Source of the DNA: Microbulbifer sp. SAOS-129_SWC
Lineage (GTDB): Bacteria; Pseudomonadota; Gammaproteobacteria; Pseudomonadales; Cellvibrionaceae
Direction of reading: 5' to 3'
Length of the DNA: 64,000 nucleotides
Assembly (NCBI RefSeq): GCF_039696035.1
Contig: NZ_CP155567.1
Location: 3,405,001 to 3,469,000 of the forward strand
Shown here piece after piece: positions 59,001-64,000 of this stretch. Every line of letters begins with the position of its first letter. Position 1 is the first letter of the stretch. The translations under genes and the position numbers were made by a program. The notes under the pieces are model-generated. The model did not search any database. It worked only from the letters and a program-made list of their open reading frames with translations, and had not been told where the DNA came from.

Positions 59001-62000
59001 GCCGCGGTCCCAGCGCAGGGTCTGCCCGGTATCGGCAGCGCCGGCAATCGCCGGATCGACCAGCGCGCTGCCGGCAAAGGTGCCACTGCCGGCGACAAAC
59101 TGCAGCCCGGCAGACAGCTGTTCGATCGCGGTCAGATCAAACGCGTCCGAGTTCTGCGCCCCACCGGCAGCGGCCAGCGCCAGGGTGAAGCGCAGCCGGT
59201 CGCCGGCATCCGGCGCGCTGCCGGGGCTGGTCAGGTTGGCGATGCTGCCGTTCAGGCTGAGATCCGGCTCGACCACCGTGAGTGTCGGCGCGCTGCCAGA
59301 ACCGCCGTTTTCCTGCGTACCGCCGTCGCTGGCGGCGTAAGTGTAGCTGGCAGTATTGTCGAAGCTGTGGCCGGCCTGGGCGTCACTGTTATTGGCCACC
59401 CGTGCGGTCACGGAAAAAATTGCGGTCTGGCCGGCCGGGATTTTATCCACCGCCAGGCTCAGGTTGTTGCCGCTGCTGTTATTGGTGAAAGCGCGGCCGT
59501 TGATCTCACGGACCGCCACCAGCTGCAGGCTGGGGTCCAGTGCGTCTTCCACCGCAACGTCGTAAATCTGCGCAGTGGTCGCCGTACCCGGCACCTGGAT
59601 GCGGTAACGCACTTCGTCACCGACCGCCGCGGTGGCGGCGGATTGCAGCGTTTTCTGCGGTGGCGTCACACTGGTGGCGACGGTTCCCATCGGGTAGGGC
59701 GTGGGCAGGTCGACCGCCGCGTATTTCTGGCCTTGTTCCGCCGGCAGCGACCAGTAATGGTCGACGCTGAAAGAATTCTGCCAGGTTTCGCCGCCGCCGA
59801 TATCCGTGTGGAAGCCGATGTTGTAGCGGATGTCGAAACAGGCTGCCGCCGGAATCGGCGCGCTGATGGCAAACTCCATCGCGCCGCCGCGGGCGCCCGG
59901 TGCGGTGTAGCTGTAGTCACTGCCCGCTGCCAGCGGATTGCCGTCCACCGACACAGCGACATTGGCAATCGAGGTTTCATCCATTTGCCACGCCAGATCA
60001 TCCGTCAGCGCAAGCTGGTAGGCCGGCGCCAGGCCGCTGTTGCAGGCGTGCAGGGTAAAGTGCATGACGTCGTTGGCCGGATCCACATCCATATGGGAAT
60101 TGGGCCAGGTGGCATCGGTTTTTTGCAGACCGTCGATCAGCGGCTGCAACACGGTGATGGATGCGTCGTCCTCGCGCACAGTGGCGGCGCCGGTGTAATT
60201 GAGCTGCGCGGTATTGGTCAGGGTTACGCTGGGCGCGGCGAGGCCGGTATCCTCGCTCACCCGCGCCCGGTACTCGATCACGAACGTGTTGCCGTTGCCG
60301 AACTCGCTGGTGATATCACCGAGATCCCAGCTCACGGTGCCGCTGGCACCGTTATTCGGCACGCTGTTGGCACTGTAGGTGAAACCATTGGCATCGCTGC
60401 CGCCGTAGGGGGCACTGGTGTCACCGTTGATGCTGACAATAGAATCGAACGTGAGACCGGCGGGCAACTGGTCGGTAACGGTGACGGCGGGAGTGGTACC
60501 GGATTGCAGCTGCAACTCCAGGCGGAACGTGGCGGTATCACCAACCCGCAGCGTACCCAGCGGCGTCGCGTCATCGGAATCCGCGATTACGCTTTTGCTG
60601 ATGCTGGTATTGTCGACGGTGCCGATCGAGACTTCGGCCGGGCCGGCGCAGTAGTCGTTAAACCCGCTTGGCACACCGTTCACACAATCGGAATCGTCGC
60701 GCTCGTAGGCGGCCGCATTGGGACTGTTGTCATTCAGTGATGTCCAGCCTAACACCGCGCTGTTATTGATCGACTGGCCGAAGACGCCGGTGACCCGGGC
60801 GCGATAGGTGAGCACCAGCGTCTGCCCCTGCGGCAGGTCGAGGCTGTTGTCGCCGTTGTCGCGCCCCCACACCAGCGGCCCCGCCGGCGCGCCCGCCGGT
60901 GTGGCGACGAAGCCGGCCACCGCAGTGCCGCCGATGGTCGCGGTGGGCGTGAAACTGCTGTCGAGCTGCAGTTCGCCCGGCAGGGTATCCACCAGATTCA
61001 GATCAAACGCAGCGGCGCTGGAGCCGGCATCGTGCTGCACGGTGATGGTGTATTGCAGAATATCCCCGCCCACGGGCTCGGTGCCGGGATTGGTGGTGTT
61101 GCTCACCGCCTTGTCGATCGTCAGCAGGGGCTCCACCACGGTGACCGCGGCAGTATTGTCACTCTCGCTCTCCGTCGCGCCGCTCTCGCCATTGTCGTAG
61201 GTCAGCACCGCGCCATTCTGGCGCGAATCACCGGCATCGGTGAGCGCGTCGTTGGCCACGCGGGCGTAGTAGGTGATACGAATCAGCGGATCCAGCGCGC
61301 TGCCGGCGGTGTCATTTTCACTGGCAGTATCAACGGTACCGATATCCCAGCTGGCGCTGCCGGCGGTGTTATCCACAGGCACACTGTGGAAGGCGGCCGC
61401 GGACGGAGCCTGGCCATTGATTGTTTCGATACCGACAAATTCATAGGCGATGTCGTAGTCGGCGTTATTCGCCAGCACATACCCTTCCGGGCTGCCCAGC
61501 TGGTCCGTCACCACCACATGGTTGCTGACGCCCTCGGGCAGACGGATTTCCAGCTGGAACTGTTTGTGCGCGCCGATCGTGGGCGCCAAAGTCGAATCCA
61601 GGTCAGTCTTACTGATCTGCAATGGCGGCACTTCGGTCTGCGCCGCGGCGCTGGTTTCGTAATCGTTGAGTGCATCACCGGTATTCGGCAGTACGCCAAT
61701 ACGCATGCCATCGGTATCGCCATCGCTGCCGATCCCGCCACTGCTGTTCAGTGCCGTATCCGTGCCCGGTAGCGACTGCCAGCGGGCCTGGACGGTATTG
61801 TCGAGCACTTCGCGGGGCTCCACGCCCTGCTCTACGCGAACGTCGAAGGTAAAGGTTTTGCTCTCGCCGGGGGCAATGCTGTAGTCGGCATTGCCGCGGT
61901 CCCAGCTGAAGATCGGCGCATTGCTGCCGACAGTGCCGGTATCCACATTTTGCGGCGGGTCGGTGCCGGCCACATTCCCCAGGTAAACCAGCTTGCTGCC

Positions 62001-64000
62001 GGTCAGATCATCCAGTACCTGCAGGTTGTAGGCATTGGCGCTGCCGGTATTCTTTGCCGCAACGGTGACCGTGAGAATATCGTCGGCATCGCTGTCGGAA
62101 ACGGCGAACGACTTGCTCAGCTGGATATCCGGTTCGCGTACGGTGACCTGGTGCGATTCGAACGGCACCACCACGGTGGTGCCGCTTTCGTTGACATAGT
62201 GCACCTCGGCCGTCGTACTGCTGCCACCATTGATCAGGACATCACTGTCGTTGGTGCTCGCGCTATTTTCGATACGGGCGATAAACTCCACCGGGAATTC
62301 GAACAGGCTGCCGGACACGGTGGTGAGTTCCTGATTGCCGAAGTCCCACTCGATATAGTCCCGGGTGCCATTATTGCCGCATGTCGGTGTAAAACTGCCA
62401 CCGGGACTGAAGCCGGCTGCATTGAAAGGCGCCGCATCCAGGTTGATGGTCTGCCCCTCGACACACTGCATCCCCACCGGCAACTCATCGCGGATCACGA
62501 AGTCGCGCAGCTGCGCCGCGGGAATCTGTGCCGTCAGCCGGTAGCGCAGTTCCTCACCAATCACCGCTTCATCACTAGCGGTGCCTGTCGGGGTGCCATT
62601 GGACAGCGCGATCACTTTTTTCGGCTCGGCCTGCACCGAAATAATCTGCATCTGCGCTTCGGCTTCGGCGGATTGATAGTGGCGCGCGCGCCCCTTGGGG
62701 TAGTTCGGTGTGCAGCTTGGCTCGTCAGTGTCGGCCGTGCCGCAGCCAATACCGTCGTCGTCGGTATCGCTGTCGATTTGTGGCGCCTGCTGGTTACCGT
62801 AGTCGCCCAGCAAACTGTCGTAACGGGCATAGAACCTGTTGGTAAAAGTCTGCAGTGGCGCCACCGATTGCTCGGGCTTGACGCGGTAGTAGAGCGTGAC
62901 AGATTTACCCGGATCGATGCGTTGCAGCGCAGTGGAATGCGCATAGGAAAATGTAATCACGGCCGGCGTACCACCGTCGGCACAATCGGTGGCGAGGTTG
63001 TAATCGTTGCTGCCGGCAGTGGTGCCGACCAGGCCCTCGTCACCCACGCCGGTATCGACGCCGGTGTCACCATCGTTGTCCAGGCCGTCGCTATCCAGCG
63101 GCTGCACACACATCTGGCCGGAGGAATCCAGGGTGTCGGTGACCACCACATCATAGGCCGGCGCCCGCGCGACGCCGCCATCGGTAGCGCGGTTGGTCAG
63201 TGTCAGCTGGAAGATATAGTTCTGGTCGCGGTGCCCCTCGTCGGTGAAATCGACGAATTTGCTACAGCCGGTGCCGGTGCCGTAGAGCGCCTCGTTACAG
63301 ACCTTCTTATCGACCTCGATCTGCGGCTCGGTAACGTTCATGTCCACGCGCCAGTCGGATTCCGGTGGATAGCCGGGAATATTCTGCGTTTCGTCGACGT
63401 CAATCGTTTCCGTATCGAATACCGCGGTGAAATGGCCGCGGCCGTAGTCGGTACTCACATTCGCATGCTGGTTAGGGTCTGCCACGGTATCGACCGGGCC
63501 GTTGAGCAGGCGCGTGGTCATATCCGCATGGAACCAGTGATCTTTCTCGGTAATTTCGCTGCCGCCACCGGTTGCGGCAAAAAACCAGCTCAGGTCCGCT
63601 TCACTGAAATCTGCGCTCAGACCGGATTCCGTGATGGAGCCGTCGATGTTGTGCGCCGGCGAAGACGTCAGGTAATTGTGCGCGATATAGCTCTGGCCAT
63701 CGGGCAGGTCGTCGGCGATGGTGACATCCCTGACCGCAATCAGGTTGTACCCCGGGGTCTTGAAGCCGAACCAGCCGCCCGCATGGATATCGAAGGTGCA
63801 GTCTTCGCCGATCTCGATATTGTTCTCCGGACCGGGCCGGTTACCGGCGACATATTCGGCGCAACTGTTTGCCACCGGCTCCTTCAACAGGTTGAAGCCC
63901 ATCACCCGCGCGCGCGTGGCGTCGAGGCTGTAGTTGTCCGCCTGCTGTTTGTCGGGCCGGCTATCGGTGAGGCTGGCCGGATCGGGAAATACCAGCGGCT
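53100..64000 (-). CDS. Giant DUF11-repeat surface protein (copy 2; N-terminus outside window)
   Basis: At least 3,630 residues; the frame is open to the right edge (LVFPDPASLTDSRPDKQQADNYSLD before the first in-window start-like GTG at 63905), so the gene continues upstream. The visible part begins in a region with paired cysteines (NSCAEYVAGN, EDCTFDIHAGGW). About 18 DUF11-type repeats follow (EPQIEVDKKVCN, EPDIQLSKSFAVSDSD, SVGDEVRYRIQV-like phrases, TDQLPAGLTF). The same C-terminal series as copy 1 then follows: SdrD-B-like, carboxypeptidase-regulatory-like, DUF11, SdrD-B-like and OmpA-like domain. The C-terminal 500 residues are nearly identical to copy 1, while the repeats are clearly diverged. 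It lies upstream of copy 1 on the same strand. Confidence 0.9.
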   Translation of the reverse strand, partial: PLVFPDPASLTDSRPDKQQADNYSLDATRARVMGFNLLKEPVANSCAEYVAGNRPGPENNIEIGEDCTFDIHAGGWFGFKTPGYNLIAVRDVTIADDLPDGQSYIAHNYLTSSPAHNIDGSITESGLSADFSEADLSWFFAATGGGSEITEKDHWFHADMTTRLLNGPVDTVADPNQHANVSTDYGRGHFTAVFDTETIDVDETQNIPGYPPESDWRVDMNVTEPQIEVDKKVCNEALYGTGTGCSKFVDFTDEGHRDQNYIFQLTLTNRATDGGVARAPAYDVVVTDTLDSSGQMCVQPLDSDGLDNDGDTGVDTGVGDEGLVGTTAGSNDYNLATDCADGGTPAVITFSYAHSTALQRIDPGKSVTLYYRVKPEQSVAPLQTFTNRFYARYDSLLGDYGNQQAPQIDSDTDDDGIGCGTADTDEPSCTPNYPKGRARHYQSAEAEAQMQIISVQAEPKKVIALSNGTPTGTASDEAVIGEELRYRLTAQIPAAQLRDFVIRDELPVGMQCVEGQTINLDAAPFNAAGFSPGGSFTPTCGNNGTRDYIEWDFGNQELTTVSGSLFEFPVEFIARIENSASTNDSDVLINGGSSTTAEVHYVNESGTTVVVPFESHQVTVREPDIQLSKSFAVSDSDADDILTVTVAAKNTGSANAYNLQVLDDLTGSKLVYLGNVAGTDPPQNVDTGTVGSNAPIFSWDRGNADYSIAPGESKTFTFDVRVEQGVEPREVLDNTVQARWQSLPGTDTALNSSGGIGSDGDTDGMRIGVLPNTGDALNDYETSAAAQTEVPPLQISKTDLDSTLAPTIGAHKQFQLEIRLPEGVSNHVVVTDQLGSPEGYVLANNADYDIAYEFVGIETINGQAPSAAAFHSVPVDNTAGSASWDIGTVDTASENDTAGSALDPLIRITYYARVANDALTDAGDSRQNGAVLTYDNGESGATESESDNTAAVTVVEPLLTIDKAVSNTTNPGTEPVGGDILQYTITVQHDAGSSAAAFDLNLVDTLPGELQLDSSFTPTATIGGTAVAGFVATPAGAPAGPLVWGRDNGDNSLDLPQGQTLVLTYRARVTGVFGQSINNSAVLGWTSLNDNSPNAAAYERDDSDCVNGVPSGFNDYCAGPAEVSIGTVDNTSISKSVIADSDDATPLGTLRVGDTATFRLELQLQSGTTPAVTVTDQLPAGLTFDSIVSINGDTSAPYGGSDANGFTYSANSVPNNGASGTVSWDLGDITSEFGNGNTFVIEYRARVSEDTGLAAPSVTLTNTAQLNYTGAATVREDDASITVLQPLIDGLQKTDATWPNSHMDVDPANDVMHFTLHACNSGLAPAYQLALTDDLAWQMDETSIANVAVSVDGNPLAAGSDYSYTAPGARGGAMEFAISAPIPAAACFDIRYNIGFHTDIGGGETWQNSFSVDHYWSLPAEQGQKYAAVDLPTPYPMGTVATSVTPPQKTLQSAATAAVGDEVRYRIQVPGTATTAQIYDVAVEDALDPSLQLVAVREINGRAFTNNSSGNNLSLAVDKIPAGQTAIFSVTARVANNSDAQAGHSFDNTASYTYAASDGGTQENGGSGSAPTLTVVEPDLSLNGSIANLTSPGSAPDAGDRLRFTLALAAAGGAQNSDAFDLTAIEQLSAGLQFVAGSGTFAGSALVDPAIAGAADTGQTLRWDRGNSNLDIAAGSSAPLIFDVVVTDRVLADAELSGSSHIEWTSLDEDNSSPYERNGSATPALNDYVIDGSVAGLTAANDSTLAKTRLDDSYGSGDAQVRVGDFVDYELRLDLQEGSLPNAALVDTLPQGMVFERTLSINGDSSAPFAAGGAFAYDDVAEPVASGDPAAGPTTLTWTLANLVNPGDNDAGNDTFVIRYRARVLNGDVHPWPANSVALANSADFGFDGAGGRENRNDGETVDLRQPNLALALSATPASGSTLSPGDTIDYTVTLTNDGSAPAYDTVFRDTIPAGLREGGVSVQSLTVNGAPVATPAPTFDTASGAARWNFGSGTAYAIDPGQSLVMTYRVRADSDLGAGLNLQNAARIAVYYSLDDDALATLGDAAATADMREDYGPAAPQSVQFNTPNAAPLEIENTQGSASIGEPFRYRVTIPATPQTTALHDVQLKMNLGSSAADLVFVDAARVSGAAFTPVNSGSDTDLVIEDTASGIDVPPGEQVVLDVTLRLRDSNPPNVDGLTFSNSASYSYNYLDDDTAAGQGAGAGNTTADMAVVEPTALILDKRGPASVQSGVPGRFTLDVLNTGSGPAWDIALTDILPNPDPGGMCATAPENFAAQIADGAGNSIATLNEGSDFNVVFDADSCTLTITTSGADAALPADQRLLFSYDAYLDADTVDGATLTNIAGAGRWYSWDSTGADAREYSRAAPTDGTPTVDDHEDAYTISASVPKVSFRKVVENVTRGERPASVASPGDRLRYTLTLTNLSSVDVTGIDLTDELGRLNSLPLFAPGSLQVVSIPAGADSGNTDSAGGAGNSGLLDVRALDLRAGSSVEIVYEVNLATVIDSGTAVLNQAQVQLPGQLLQDSDDPNINGADDPDSAGDEDPTRVRIESAPELVVEKTSADLSGDADLLMVGDTLRYTLKVENTGDENIVDALLRDQVPANTTYVANSTTLNGAAVADVGGSTALSAGLAIHSDGQAQGFVGATAGGAEPLLVTFDVTVNDVNDGTVISNQGFVNGAGAGSGALDEQPSDDPATGIADDPTIDIVGDVPALIAHKTVAIAEDGLSAGIVDPGDVLRYTMTVRNMGGVDATAAMLTDQVPANTSYVGGSTRLNGVAVPDVGGTSPLAAGLSISSDDLAPPLPGAGDGVISSARSATITFDVRVNAGTATGTVISNQGSVATAELPLALTDADGNPSNGAQPTEIVVGDAQALSITKEVAVVGGGAAEPGATLEYLVQVTNISAVAATDVGISDDLLVAGDGVLTFLAGSAQLNGQADGISVDGSRIRADVAGTSGALQPGDVATLRFRARLGSELQAGDRVLNTALVSWNDPAVTAEASVAIDVGGTPGIANLGGYLWHDVNFNGERDGDERLLQNWAVALYFNGELQETLQSDENGYFRFDGLVPNGTSSGSAGASYELRYSAPDAGDTTASLGNAQSDFTNGPQKITRIYVGSGSNPQGLNLPLTPNGVVYDSVQRQPVAGAIVTMLSARTGQALPERCFDDDKQQNQVTRAGGYYKFDLNFSDAACPPNRDYLLQVRMPGEDFVAGESQIIPPQTNADTAGFDVAACLGSPADQVPATAEHCEVQASEQAPALDVDARDAGTNYYLRVRLDDNRIPGESQLFNNHIPVDPQLGGALSITKTAALLNVTRSQLVPYTITFSNTLGVPLSDLRLVDFFPAGFKYVAGSARVDGRAIEPQVDGLQLVWPDLRVQPDQTRTVKLLLVVGSGVGEGKYVNRARMFNQLSGQQASGEASATVRVIPDPTFDCTDVIGKVYDDKNLNGYQDAGEGGVAGARLVTATGLHATTDAHGRYHITCAVVPNRDRGSNFVLKLDDRSLPSGYRLTSENPRVVRATRGKMIKVNFGSSLHRVVRLDLAEAVFEPGTTELRPQWHSRTELLLKKLSEAPSVLRLSYLAENEAPDLVDRRLQVMKAKLAEEWAHNYGDYELTIETEVYWRRGAPPSEDDMK
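53122..54619 (-). repeat. Nearly identical 1.5-kb 3' segment of DUF11 giant, copy 2
   Basis: This is the partner of 42420-43917. Upstream of about 54620 the two genes drop abruptly to clearly lower similarity (for example the phrases after GVVYDSVQRQ and GVVYDAVQRQ), so the high-identity block has a sharp edge. Confidence 0.85.

Noticed and set aside
57684..60740. Rightward open frame of 1,018 codons opposite DUF11 giant copy 2 (similar ones at 44186-46210, 48281-49906 and 53184-55034)
   Set aside because: These are antisense shadows of repetitive codon patterns in the DUF11 genes and occur in matching places of both copies because the genes are paralogous.
42398..64000. Possible sortase, autotransporter or RTX secretion signals in the DUF11 giants
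   Set aside because: No LPxTG end, no C-terminal autotransporter barrel and no GGxGxD nonapeptide arrays were found. The C-terminus is OmpA-like.

Overview
The window looks like chromosomal DNA of a high-GC, free-living and probably marine gammaproteobacterium. Gene order sfsA–dksA–gluQ–cbrA–cbrB–(sRNA)–pcnB–folK–panB is the Pseudomonas-type arrangement, and tRNA-fMet–rimP–nusA–infB–rbfA–truB–rpsO–pnp is the classical gammaproteobacterial metY–nusA–infB operon. TIGR01782-type TonB receptors and giant DUF11 surface proteins would fit a Cellvibrionales relative such as Microbulbifer. That placement is inference only.

Layout. (1) 1–4120: a FecI-type sigma factor and partial FecR anti-sigma gene, divergent from a TonB-dependent receptor with an STN signalling domain. 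(2) 4157–9708: housekeeping and stress genes (serine acetyltransferase, M15 peptidase, TfoX C-terminal protein, HtpX, a periplasmic S1C protease, a Rieske protein), with palindromic REP-like hairpins between them. (3) 9912–22592: sfsA, dksA, gluQ, a small membrane ORF coupled to cbrA, cbrA and cbrB, then a non-coding A-rich stretch behind a sigma-54 promoter that looks like a CrcZ-type decoy RNA, then pcnB, folK, a deoxynucleoside kinase, panB and a thioesterase. (4) 22597–26099: a leftward cluster (membrane protein, GFA protein, aldose-1-epimerase family protein, ZntB-like transporter, DUF3291). (5) 26243–37042: the translation/RNA-processing operon read leftward from an initiator tRNA, with many RNA hairpins, plus a VOC protein and a second identical initiator tRNA. 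(6) 37123–64000: a leftward surface cluster of two giant DUF11-repeat proteins (one running off the window) and a 1,700-residue outer-membrane protein with three OmpA-type domains and a very large beta-barrel.

Two systems stand out. The first is carbon-catabolite control: the CbrA sensor, CbrB activator, TGTTAC/GTAACA sites, a -24/-12 promoter and an RNA with repeated AAYAAYAA motifs form a complete signal-to-sRNA module between cbrB and pcnB. The second is the DUF11/OmpA-barrel cluster, whose two giants share an almost identical 1.5-kb 3' end, which suggests gene conversion on a domain that must work with a common partner.

Limits: everything was read by eye. No database search, structure prediction or base-composition calculation was run. 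Family names come from recognised motifs, and repeat counts and residue positions in the giants are approximate.
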